Shown here piece after piece: positions 50,192-61,102 of a DNA stretch of 64,000 nt. The stretch is from Adenanthera pavonina (Eukaryota > Streptophyta > Magnoliopsida > Fabales > Fabaceae), in NCBI GenBank assembly GCA_026686845.1, contig JAIVEN010000015.1:1565001-1629000 (forward strand). Reading direction: 5' to 3'. The notes under the pieces were generated by a model. That model saw only the letters and a list, made by a program, of their open reading frames with translations, was not told the origin of the DNA and searched no databases. A program made the translations under genes and the position numbers. Within the stretch, counting starts at the first letter, position 1. Each line of letters starts with the position of its first letter.

Positions 50192-51596
50192 CACTACACC
50201 AAAAATGAGATTCTTTTACAATTATTTTAGTTTTTATTAGCGGTTTAAAATCGTCAACTATTTGAGTCTCGAGATAGAGAGTAATTTTTGTTAGCGGTAA
50301 CTAACCGCCAACAAAAATAGATTTTTGTTGGTGGTTATCTAAAATAACTTCCAACAAAAAGTAAATTTTTTATTAGAAAATATACCCTTGACAGTTATTT
50401 TAACAAAGAGTAAATTTTTTATTAAAAAATGCCCTTTCTTGGTGGTTGTTTTAGATAACTACCAACAAAGGGTAAATTTTTTATTAAAAAATATCCTTTC
50501 TTGGTGGTTATTTAAAATAACCGCCAACAAAGGGTAATTTATTTTTTGAAAAAAATAAAGTAATTACAGCTACAATCATCTGTAATAAGTAATGCAAAAT
50601 CATCTAAAGGTAAAAAAAATGTACAACATAAATTATAGATAGATTTAATTGAAATTTTACATAACCACAACGTAACAAAAAAATCAACCATAAAGACAAA
50701 GAAGAAAAATTTTTTCTAGAGAATCAATATTTGTACCTTAAATCATAAAAAATTACAAGCTTTAAAAATTTCTCCCATCTTCAAGATTCATTTTCTTGCT
50801 TCAGAGCCAAGATGAGATGAGAGAGAACGAAGTCGTCAGTGACGGTAGACACAGACACTGTAGTCGGCGATGAAGGCAGTGGACAAAGTCACCGGTGAAG
50901 AAGAAGCTTGTAATCTGTTGGTGCCAAGATGAGATGTGGACCATGCTTAGAGATTTGTACAAGATCTGGACCAAGCTTTGAAAATCTTGATTGAGGGAGA
51001 AGAGAATAGAAGAAAACAGAAAAGAAGAGAATGATAAAATTTGATTAAAAGAGTAAGAATGACAATCTGAATCTGATAAAAGAGGAAGAAAACATGTAAG
51101 GGAGAGAGAGCTTGCAGATCAAAGAAGAAAGAGATTGGGTGTGGAGAGAGAAAGAGAGGGAAGGAAAGTGATTAAGTGTGGAGAAAGAAAAAAATCAAAA
51201 ATATGGAAGTGATGGAGTTTGATGCGTGACATGAAAATGTATGAGTGGATGTAGAAAGAGATGTATTACGAAAAGAGATGGAAAGAAATGAAGGCCGTTA
51301 GATCTTTTCTATCAATGGTTATAAATATTGATCTGTGGCTTGTTTATTGATCCGTACCTTGTGTTTTTTTTTTAAAAAGTTGTAGGCTTTTCTTGGCAGT
51401 TCTAGAAATACTTGCAAAAAAAAAGTCTCGCATTATTTTTCTTTGCGATTCTCCAAATAACCACAAATAAAAGTTAGACTTTTCTTGGCGATTATTTCTA
51501 AAACTACAAAAAAAAGCCTCCATGTCATTTTTATTGGTATTTTCCCCTATAATCACCAATTATTAAGCGCTAAGAAAAGTTATTTTTGGCATAGTA
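50192..51596. mobile_element. CACTA element with one mutated terminus, 1405 bases
   Basis: The left end is CACTACACCAAAAATGAG; the right end read inwards is TACTATGCCAAAAATAAC, so the terminal C has become T. An exact 3 bp duplication cac flanks it (50189-50191 and 51597-51599). Subterminal motifs of the aaccgccaacaaa / gttggtggttat type are repeated near both ends (50220-50540, 51370-51560). The right end caccaattattaagcgctaag resembles that of 6285-7716 (caccaactattaagcgttat), and both interiors contain GA-rich DNA. No transposase frame. Confidence 0.85.
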
Positions 51597-51599
51597 CAC

Positions 51600-52329
51600 A
51601 AAGCATATGTGGTAAACAACCCCATCCATATTCAAATGTGGGCACACAATCCACAAGGATAAATATTTACATTATTTTCAAGCTCAAAACATATCATCAT
51701 TTTGAAGCATTCTACTCATCAATACCTTTGTGATACTCAAGCTTGGAACTACACCGTTCGTTTCGCTTAGTATCCTTGTGATACTCAAACTCGGATCGGA
51801 ACCATACCCGCTCAGTATCCTTGTGATAGTCAAGCTCAGAACCACGCCACTCAATAGCATTCCCCGTAGTATCCTTGAGAAAATTTTAAATTAATAGTTG
51901 TGGAAATTCAAGACAATATTTCGGACGTGCATAAAATAAATCAACTCTCCTGGTGATTGCTCATGAGTCAACCGATCCATCTTTCTTTTTTTTTTTTTAA
52001 ATACAAAGGCAAGCAAGGCTTGAAGGAAAAACAACCCAAAAAAGAGGAACAGGAAGCACCTAGAACAAAATGGAGCTTTTAATCCTGATATTGGATCTTT
52101 GTCTATCTAAAACCAGAGCCACCGGCCCATCTTTCCTGTTGCTACTACCACAGAAGGAACAAAATTAGAGTGAGGAAAAGGCTGATTTGCCTTTGCGTTT
52201 GTTTTTTCTTCCCTTTTTTGGTTTAACAATTCTTTTGCTTCCTTTTCTCATTTTCTTGTCCAAAGTGGCCAAGAAGTAGAATACGAAGAATTCAATTGTG
52301 TCTTCCAATTTCGTCTTCTTGTCATCATG
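51600..52329. other. Non-coding interval
   Basis: A short direct repeat cluster, tatccttgtgatactcaa with variants, occurs three to four times between 51720 and 51880. No gene is recognised. Confidence 0.5.
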
Positions 52330-53390
52330 TATGTTCCTTTATTATTCCTTCCTTTGCCTTCAGATATGCAAGCTACGTGGCACAATAATATGCATTAGAT
52401 TTGATGGACTGCCAAAATTTGCCGGCAAACTAGGCTTTCGTTCTCATGTTAATTGAGAATTTTTTTTGTTTGATCTTGGCTAAATAAAAAAATGACAGAA
52501 TTATATTTAAAAAAAGTGTATCAGACATATTCTTAGGAGAAATATATATATATTTCGTTTTTTTTTTTGCCAGCTAAACTTTCACTTGTTTAAAATTACT
52601 AGATATTATTTATTATGTGAAACAAAACAATGAAACAGATTGAGTCTTATTTAATATTGATTTTTTCTTCCTTACAGAGAGCAAAAGCTAAATTAATGAT
52701 ATATTATTGCACCGTACCCAACACAATATATACAGAGAGAGAAGCACAGACACTGGACAATCTTCTTGCATGAATTCATGCATTTACGGTGTTCAAAAAA
52801 CTGGACTAAATTGATCAGATCAATCGGTTGGACAAGAAATCAGTTCCAGGCCTAGTTCCATTATAGATCTCAACCAGCTATATTTAAAACCAATAAAAAC
52901 TGGTCAAACTCACGAACCAGTACGAAATTGGTTAAACCAGTCTTCCTTTAAAAATTTTTTCTATTTTTAAAAAAAATAATATTATTTTTAATACTAAATA
53001 GTATTTTTTGTATAAATTTTTTATTTTTATATTATAATATTGTATAATCATTATTATGATATATAATTATTAATAATGATAAATTTACTTAACAAATAAT
53101 ATTAAAAAATATTAATTAACTATTTTAAATTCTAAATATAATTATAAATTAATATTAATTTGTTTAGATTTTAATATTAGATTGTGAAACTTATTAATAA
53201 TATTTTTAATTTTTTATATAATATATAAAATTAAAAAATTATTAAATTTATTATCATTAATTTAATTCCAATTGAACTACTGTTAAACCATTAATATTTA
53301 AACTAGTATCTTGATCAGTTTAATGTCCGATCTGATTTTTTTTTTTAACCTTGTGCATTCACCATCAATGGTAGATTAGTCACCATTTTA
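52330..53390 (-). pseudogene. Remnant of a third BAHD locus (3' flank and last codons)
   Basis: 52330-52787 aligns with 60740-61100, the 3' flank of the intact BAHD gene. Shared landmarks are attattccttcctttgc, acaataatatgcattagatttgat, gccaaaatttgccggcaa and ttccttacagagagcaaaagctaa. After an inserted MITE (52788-53353), homology resumes with tgcattcaccatcaatggtag and stops around 53390, inside what would be the last ten or so codons. The rest of the gene is gone. Confidence 0.75.
52788..53353. mobile_element. MITE inserted in the BAHD remnant, 9 bp target duplication
   Basis: The flanks tgcatttac (52779-52787) and tgcattcac (53354-53362) match at 8 of 9 positions. The intact gene has one copy of the site at 61099-61107 (tgcattaac), so the insertion is directly visible by comparison. 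The ends (ggtgttcaaaaaactggact / ...ttaatgtccgatctgatttt) are imperfect inverted repeats around an AT-rich core, like 38887-39403. Confidence 0.78.
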
Positions 53391-53489
53391 ACTACTTAAA
53401 AAATTGCCTTCAGGTGCACTTATTTTTAGATATTGGGTATGCTTTGAAGCGTACGAAGCGTACTCTATGTAAATCTACCATTGATGGTG
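53360..53489. repeat. 18-base perfect inverted repeat around the BAHD tail
   Basis: The run caccatcaatggtagatt (53360-53377) recurs as its exact complement at 53472-53489. The left arm is part of the BAHD 3' end, so the right arm is a short inverted duplicate of the gene tail. Confidence 0.75.
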
Positions 53490-54810
53490 TATTTTTTAAG
53501 ACTAGCAACATATTTTTTAAATATATATATATAGATATATAGTTTTCACTTTTTTCTGTTATCCCTACAACATATTTTTTTCCAGAAAACAGAAATATTA
53601 TTAATATCAACAGGTCCTAGATTAATAATATATAATGCAAATCTAGATAATGTATATCCAGGAAACACATATAATAATCTCAATTTAAAAGAATCAATAT
53701 AACCTCTTCTATATATAGCAACAGCTAAGCAGAAAATTTTCTATTTTAATTTATCCAAAACAGTAATTCTGGGGAAAACGCTGAAACCCTCCACTATTGA
53801 CTCAAGACTACAATCACCAATCTATCCCACTTTAAAGATCTTAGAACTTTGAAACATAATCAGGTTGAAAGTAAATAGCTACAAAGACAACAAGAAGATA
53901 TGATTGCAAAAAGTAGTTAGTAATATTGTATGTCTAGTGACTTATTCAGTTATTATGGAGTTCAGTTCAAGATATTGAATTGGACAGGATAAAAAGAAAT
54001 TCAAGTTTCATTGTGCATCCGAAAGCTAGATAGGAAGAAAATAAATGCTAAATACACACAGATCAACTCTCTCTGCACATTTAAGTACACAAACGTGGGA
54101 GTTCTTTTTTATTTCTTTACTAGCGCACCAGAATTACTATTCATGCTTCAATGACAAGATAAGCATTACCATATCACATGCCTATCTAAAATTCAGCAAA
54201 TAGTTGAATCCCTTGCAAGCAAATTTCATATCCCATGCCTATCTAAAATTCATTTTTCCTTTGAGTTTGATCATAACAGCTAAAAGGAATAAATTATTTA
54301 CCGCATTTAGGCACCCCAACCTCCTAATTGGATCTTATTAGGAGCACTTGCACCTTTTCACAATAAGAGGACGTGTCATTTTAAGTAGGGAATCTTGTCG
54401 TTTAGAGCCTTCTCCAACTTCCATCTACGACAGATTCTCCGTGCATGATTTAGTGGCTTCATAGACTTGATTCATCAACCTAAATATCCCTACAAGAAGG
54501 CAAACAGCTATGAGCTGCCAACCAAAAAAGACAAAGCTAAAATATGCACAATTAATCAATAAAGTGCCAAAAAAAAAAGTCTTTGATTCCAAAATGCACA
54601 TTTTCCTATTTTGAGTATTATGTAATATCTACATATGTACATTAAAAGTATGTATAACTCAAGAAAAACTTACTGAAATGATGTGAATTTATAGAGGTTA
54701 ACAATGTGTTCATTGCATTTCCTTCCTTTCCCTTTATCAACTAGTTTTAACCCTACCACGTTTTCTTGTTGTAATACTCACCTTGTTATTTATTAGCCTT
54801 TGGAATTCAG
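53490..54810. other. Non-coding interval
   Basis: AT-rich sequence. A direct repeat tatcccatgcctatctaaaattca occurs at about 54176-54195 and 54230-54253. No gene is recognised before the pectate-lyase fragment. Confidence 0.5.
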
Positions 54811-55222
54811 GTGATTCTGCTGGGCCACTGTAACTCTTACACAAAAGACAAGCAAATGCAAGTGACTATCGCTTACAATTTACAACCATTTTGGAGAGGG
54901 ACTCATCCAGAGAATCCCACGGTAATATTTAATACCACTTTCATATTGAAATTTTTTTTGCTTTCTATTCTCTGAATGTTTCACTGCTTAATTTAAATGC
55001 ATTGAAGAGTTTAGTTGAAGTGGCAACTGGTGTATTCATCAGTTGAAATCAGGAACTAAAAATGGGCTTGCTCTGTTTCTTAGCCAATTTAGTATGAATT
55101 AATCTAACAAGATATTGATGACGGATAATGCAGGTGTAGGCATGGATATACAATGACTACACTCACTGGGAGATGTGTGCGATTGGTGGAAGTGCAAGCC
55201 CCATCATCAACAGCCAGGGGAA
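54811..55222 (+). pseudogene. Pectate lyase gene fragment (two exon pieces)
   Basis: The first piece (54811-54921) reads VILLGHCNSYTKDKQMQVTIAYN, then after a small frameshift NHFGEGLIQRIPR; this is the conserved pectate lyase core that includes the VTIAYNHFG strand and the RxPR loop. It is preceded by an AG acceptor and followed by a GT donor. After an intron of 212 bases the next piece starts at 55134 with CRHGY, loses about 14 bases of the expected FHVVNN part, and continues NDYTHWEMCAIGGSASPIINSQGN. The splice phase joining R to CRHG is the one expected of the family. The enzyme normally cleaves de-esterified pectin in the cell wall by beta-elimination. This is a fragment with frameshifts, and its 3' side runs straight into a GDSL-lipase fragment. 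Confidence 0.88.
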
Positions 55223-55450
55223 TTGGAGAGAATTTCATAGCAGAGCTTTACGAGGTAGGAGTCAGGAAGATATCCACAGCTGGGCTTCCTCTTATGGGGT
55301 GTTTGCCTCTGGAGAGAACCAGAAATTTCATGTTTGGGAGTGAGTGTGTTAAGGAGTACCATAATGTGGCAAGTGATTTCAGTGTTCAAATTGTGTTTTC
55401 AAACCCTTATGATATCCTATGGGATATCATCCAGAATCCTGGTTCTTTTG
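55217..55450 (+). pseudogene. GDSL esterase/lipase gene fragment
   Basis: Reads GIGENFIAELYEVGVRKIST, AGLPLMGCLPLERTRN, CVKEYHNVASDF and FSNPYDILWDIIQNPGSFG, typical of the middle of plant GDSL esterases (the GARKI..GLPPMGCLPLERT and NPYDI blocks). A stretch of about 20 residues between the VA.DF and VFSNPYD blocks is missing without breaking the frame. A GT donor follows directly at 55451, as expected for an exon end in this family. The catalytic Ser (GDSL block) and the terminal DxxH are absent, so it is not functional. It is fused to the pectate-lyase piece inside the run aggggaattggagag. Confidence 0.88.
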
Positions 55451-56713
55451 GTAAGGAAGTTTTTTATTTTATTTATCTTATCTTTTTATTTTTTTCTCTC
55501 TTAAAGTTTTTTTTAATAAATTAATTTTTTTAATAATATTATTGTGAAATGCTTTGGTTGTTTGAATTGAGTGTTATCTTAATTTAATACTTTACACCAA
55601 GTGCAATCACTAGAAGAGAATTGCACTTCCTCATCTTGACTTTGACTTCTTATATGCAATTTCTTTCTTACAAACTAACTGTAACTGTAATGGATAGATA
55701 AATGAGTTGGTTAGTTTCAAAAATTAATCAATTTTAGAAGGAAATTGCAATAGGAGGAAAAGAAGTACACTTTTTAGTTGTTGTTAGTTTGATTTACAGT
55801 TACTTGTCATTTTATTCTCTTTAACCCCAATATTTTGAGATTTTCATTGCATTCCCTAGTTTATTTTTGCTCAATGATGGTCCTATATATGCAAAATTTG
55901 CTCCCGTGTAGGAAGCTTCTGTTGTGTGCTTGGGCCTAGCTAGCCTGGGCACTCCTTTGTGGGCCATTCAATTTGCTTCTCCATTTTGAGCATTAGATTT
56001 TGAAGTTTAAATCAATCCCAAGAAAACAAAGACATCAAACCTGAAACCCTAACAGATTCTAAGCAGTAAACTACTTGTTAATTGCTCAAATTTACTTAAC
56101 CTACTAGACATGACTTGTTGAAAGCCATTTTCCTTCTTTGGAATGTACGTTGGTCCTTCTCATACTAGTTTTGACGTTGCGTGAATTAATATCTGCCTGT
56201 AGTTAATGTTGGGATCAAAAGCTACCTTACAGTTTACAACACCACTTCTTTTACTTCTTTAAGGAACAATGGAAGACAAGGACCATACAACTGATATTTT
56301 TGGAGTAAAATGCTCCCTATCTGGTCCAGAAATGGAGTTTCTCATGTAATTCATCACTTAACTTCTATGATTTACAACTGCATCAAGTTATTTTCAAACT
56401 TAACTTTTAGCATTTACAACTCAATTACATAAGAATTTGGAAATGTTGTTTAGAATGATTTACCACTTACTTCCTTGATTTACAACTCCATTGTTCATTT
56501 TTCCCAACTTAGCCTTCGATATTTAGAGTTCACTTATATGCGAATTTGAAAATGAGATTTTGGATATATAATTTACTGTTAAATTAAAAAAAAAACTAAA
56601 ATTTTCATTATTTTGCTAAAATTTCATCAAGTTTCAAGTTCGACCGTACAAAGAGATCGAGACCCAAAGTAACACGTGGTTATTATACAAATGACTAACA
56701 ATCACAATACTTA
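55451..56713. other. Downstream flank of CYP714 D
   Basis: 55960-56100 matches the downstream flank of copy B (18702-18850). From 56105 it matches the downstream flank of copy C (24749 onwards). The near-palindrome gggcctagctagcctgggc is at 55942-55960. No gene is present. Confidence 0.65.
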
Positions 56714-59445
56714 TTAGAGCTTGGTAACAAGGAGGGGTGCTCCATATTTGGGCATCAAAACTATCTTGAAGAAAGGACAATGGCGATAATTAGGAGAAAT
56801 GGAGAAGGAGAAGTTAGATAGAAGAAGAGAGAGTATTATCTTTAGTTCTGTCAGAGCGAAGTTCTGGCCTATGCATATTCGACCTCCAAGTCCAAATGGT
56901 ATATATGCTTGTGGAAACTGGCAGGCCTCTGAAACCCCTCCCTCGAATCTTTCAGGCTTGAACTCTGTGGCATCATGTCCCCAGATCTCTGGGTCTCTGT
57001 GCAATGCGAGGATGAAGAACCACATGTTGGTTCCTTTCGGGACCACCACTTCACCTACCTTTATATCTTCCAGTGCCTCCCTCGCTATAATTGTTGCAGG
57101 TGGATATAGTCGCAGGCTCTCTTCAATTACCATTGTCAACTACCACACAACATTGTTATTTGAAGTTAAAAATAAGAAACTTATAGTGAGAATTTTTCAG
57201 ATTTAGAATAAACTCTGTAATGTACAGTCTAATTTTATCAATTTAATCTAAATTTACTGTTATTGACATTAGAGTATCCATATTCTATCTTATTGGGAAG
57301 AGAAAGGTACTCACTTGTTTCAGTTTTCGAAATTTATCCATGTCACGGAAGCAATGAGGCGGCATGTTGGAGTAAGTATCACGAATCTCCAATCGAAGAC
57401 GTTCTTGCCACTGGGGATGAAAGGCCAGAAGAATCAAGATCCATGTAACGAAAACACTAGTGCTTTCTGAGCCTGCAAAGTAGATATTCTTGCACATATC
57501 CACAATCAATTTCTTGGTTTCGTATTTATGCCTCAACTTCTTTAATATTCCCCATCCACTATGATTGATGGCAGCAGCTTTATCAATAATTATCTGTAAA
57601 AAGTCCTTTTGGTTTTGATTTACATGCATCTGGTTTTGCAGCTCGCGATCTTGGATCACTGTTAGTATTAGCCTGTCTACTTCTTTCTCCAACCTCCTTA
57701 TCTCTCTGTTTTCCCTGGTGGGAAGAAATCTGAGCGTTCGAACACACATAGGTTCATTAATTATATTGAATTGATGAAATAGAAACGGGTGAAGGAAGTG
57801 TTAGAAATAATGCAGAAAATAATATGTTATTGACTTCAAATTACTCTATATATTTTACATAGCCAAAATTTGTCAGTTTCTTATTGCTCACTTGTTTAAG
57901 TGTTTTCAATTGAAAAAATCAATTTCTTTTAAAAAAAAACACTTTTAAGAAATTTTAGGTTGAATTAAAAAAAAAAGATTTTCGATAATTTTGAGAAATT
58001 ATTTTGAATAGCTTCTTAATATATATATATATACACACTTTTCAAGTACTTTTTATAGTTGTAACCAAACTCAAAGTAACTTCTATTTTCAATAAAAATT
58101 TTAAATAATAGATCACTTTTTTAAACAATCTAAAAAATCACTTTTTTAAGCTTAAAATAATGGGTTAGTGATTTCATGAGCTAGTGGGATTAATTATGCG
58201 TTGCTAATATATATTGTGGACATTTTGTAATGAAGAAGGGGGGCTCTATTTTTCTGTCACCTACAAATGCTGTTTGATAAAATTTTTGTATGTTTGCTCT
58301 ATTCTTTTATTTAGTGCTTCTGCTGATATTTTCGTAGTTTAGAGAGAAGATTTGTGGAATATATATGACAGATTAACAAGAAGGAAAGTTGAAAATGAGA
58401 CCTGAGGTTTAAAAATCCAAAAAGAAGGCTTGGTTTAGCAAGAGAGGCTTGCAGGGAAGCAAGTTTAGCAAAAATTTGATTGCCCTGAGCATATGAGCTG
58501 CTAAAACAGACTTTGGAAATGACATCAGATGTGAGAACCTTCAAATCATCGTCAATCACAATCTCTGTCATTTTCCCTCCTCTTTCTGCTATACTCCTCT
58601 CCCATTTCATCATGATTTGATTTGTAGATTCTTCCATAAAATCCACCATGTTCTGTAAATTCCACAACAACTATATACGGACCACCATTTCATTGAAAAA
58701 GTTATCATGGCTGAGCTCCATATTTTTTCCCATTGTTATCTTCAAATAGCATACTGTGTCTAGTGGTGAGCGTAGTTTGTTTGAAAATAACAGTAAAATT
58801 GGAAGTAGAAACTAACCTGAATCTTGGAGAGGAAAAATTGCGGAGCAATAAGGTTTTTTTGGAAGGACCAGTGGTTTCCATTAGCTCTGATGATGCCATC
58901 ACCTAGCAGAGGTTTGAAAGGCTTGGACAAGTAGGAAGGCTTACCAAGAATCAAGCTCCTTGTCAGATTCAGCTCTTTGAGCAGTTCTGGATCACCCACA
59001 TATAAATGTTGTATATTCCCCGTGGAGTACAAGTATGTTGGACCTGATCATGTCATTTTCATATTCATAAATACTTATTATGATCAAGATAGTGAGAAAG
59101 CACGTGCACAACCAATATATATATATATATATCTATACCATATTGTTTCCTCCATTGTTGAAGAAATGGGAAGAGAGAGCAAAACCATTGATCTGTGACT
59201 GAGGATGAGGGAGAGGAGAAATTGGTGTATTGTGATTGGATGCGTTGAATCTCAAGGATATTGCCCAGAGGGAAAGATGGTGTTGGTCCTGTGATCCCTT
59301 GCTTCTGAAGAACTGATCGGATTCTTTGAGGTTTCAACCACAACTTTTCCCATATTATCAAAACTAAGCAGCTTCCAACTATGGCTGCCACCGACCAAAG
59401 CATCTCCTTCGTTTGCCATTGCCATGTCTCTTCACCACCTTCCAT
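56714..59445 (-). CDS. CYP714-type cytochrome P450, copy D, intact
   Basis: Five exons (59139-59445, 58817-59043, 58402-58652, 57315-57729, 56714-57139) join in frame to 541 residues with GT-AG introns throughout. CYP714 assignment (CYP72 clan) rests on the N-terminal block LWLKPQRIR, GDPELLKELN, PQFFLSKIQ, the FLPTRENREI..LEKE segment after intron 3, and the C-terminal half (REALEDIKVGEVVVPKGTN, GVSEAC.FPQAYIPFGLG). Predicted features are a membrane anchor at about residues 15-33, Pro-rich hinge GPTPSFPLGN at 53-62, I-helix AGSES at 347-351 (Ser in place of the usual Thr), EESLR at 406-410, PERF at 462-465, and haem Cys489 in FGLGGRICIG. Family members oxidise gibberellins or triterpenoids at the ER with a P450 reductase; the substrate here is unknown. 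The gene lies 1.7 kb from an intact BAHD gene on the same strand. Confidence 0.94.
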
Positions 59446-59579
59446 GTTAGATCAAGGATATTGGAAGAGGAATTTGGGAGAGTGGAGTGGCCGTGGAGGG
59501 AGAGAATTTTGGAAGAGAATGAACTTTTTTCGATTCAAGAAGCTCTTTTAGATTTGATGTTATAAGGAGACTCAACCTC

Positions 59580-59587
59580 TATTTATA
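59580..59587 (-). promoter_or_regulatory. TATA box of CYP714 D
   Basis: TATAAATA on the minus strand, 135 bases upstream of the start codon, with the gagactcaacctct context shared with the B and C promoters (gagactcaacatct). Confidence 0.7.
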
Positions 59588-60623
59588 GATAGGAGAGTTC
59601 TTCATTCAAGTATCATTTAATTAATATTGACCAATCTCCTTAAAAAAAATTTCTTAAGAAAATGGGGAACCTCATAATTATTGAATCAGAAATTTCTTAG
59701 ATACATGCAATTAGAATTGTTGTTGTCGGGGACAGAGGGAAAGGGGGCAAGGTGAAGTACTGGAATGGCTTTTGCTACATGATTGCTGGGGAAGCAAGAA
59801 AGTGTCGTGTGGAGACGATTCGATACACAGCAGTGAGCTAACATATATAGTGGCTTTTTATACAATATTAAAAGAAGGAAGAGTAGGGATGAAGACTTGA
59901 AGAGGGTTTTGGGGGTTCAAATTTGTTATCATCTGCTGGACACTACGGTGAGGAAGAATGATTTTCTGTTGCATGGGAAGAAAGAGACATTTAATTTTAT
60001 AAATCTATCATACCATGCCAATATATATAAAAATAAACTATAAATCTAATATATTGCGCAATGCATCTCTCATCCAATTTTACATGATGAATTTCATCAC
60101 CAGACGAACGTGAAACTCACCTATGGTATGGCAATTAATTGAATTTAAATGGGTCCCATGAAATTACTATGTCAGTACTTTCATGATTTGGGGGCCAAAG
60201 TCCACGAAGCTTCATGATGGCGCCAGACCTTTGATATAAAGACATTATATGCCGTACTTTCACACTCTTGGCTTGCTTCTTGTTCCCCTCTAGTTTTTCC
60301 TTAAATTTATTTCTAGTTAGTTTAGCCATTCTGTAATGAAAATTATTTAAATTCACGCCAAGTTATCATGCAGAACCAATAAAAATTGCGTACGAAATGG
60401 AGGGACCACACAAGGTGAGAAGAGCAGCAGATGGGGGATGGCCAAGATTATCCTTCTTTTAAGTCCAACATCGACCCAAGCATGAAAGAAATCTGTATGG
60501 TGGGCTTATAAAAGGGGGAGGGAGGATTTTGCCATCTCCGTAATCCGTGAACTGGGTTTTCTCTTGTGTGAAGGCCAGCATACTTTGCGAATAGAAAATA
60601 AGGCATAATGATTAAAAGGTTAT

Positions 60624-60658
<35 letters not shown>

Positions 60659-61102
60659 CCTTTTCTTTTTCATGTGCACTTGGTATTTTATCTTGGTTTG
60701 AATCAGTCGCGAACCAAGCACTCAGTGGCATATAAGTTCCTTAATCTTTATTATTAATTCCTTCCTTTGCTTTTAATTAATGCAGGGTGATACAATAATA
60801 TGCATTAGATTTGATCGACCGCCAAAATTTGCCGGCAACCTGGGCTCTGATCCTCGTGTACATGAGCAGTGAATCTATTTCTAACCATTAGTGTGATTTT
60901 TTTTATCATTTGACGTTGGTTAAAACTTTCACTTGTTTAATTGCAGAAAATTAGTAGATATTTATTATGAGAAACAAAACATATCGGGTCTAATTTAAGG
61001 ATTTTTTTTCTTCCTTACAGAGAGCAAAAGCTAAACTAATGATAACATCAACAAGACAAAACAATACATATACTTGACAACATTTTGGCTTGCATCTATG
61101 CA
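59588..61102. other. Interval between BAHD gene 3' end and CYP714 D promoter
   Basis: 59640-59860 is the upstream flank shared with the A and C units. 60150-60510 is the block shared with 17210-17620. 60740-61102 is the BAHD 3' flank shared with 52330-52787 and in part with 5370-5493. The open frame 60135-60356 on the minus strand has no family similarity and is not conserved in the 17 kb copy. Confidence 0.65.
60463..60514 (+). promoter_or_regulatory. snRNA-type USE plus TATA arrangement
   Basis: GTCCAACATCG (60463-60473) is one base off the plant snRNA upstream sequence element RTCCCACATCG. It is followed after 33 bases by TATAAAAG (60507-60514), a spacing like that of Pol II-transcribed plant snRNA genes. 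The homologous block at 17569 has the exact GTCCCACATCG but lacks a TATA box. The DNA after the TATA (60540-60600) does not look like U1, U2, U4, U5, U6 or U3 RNA to me. The TCCCACATCG core also occurs by chance and in some retroelement LTRs, so this is tentative. Confidence 0.3.
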
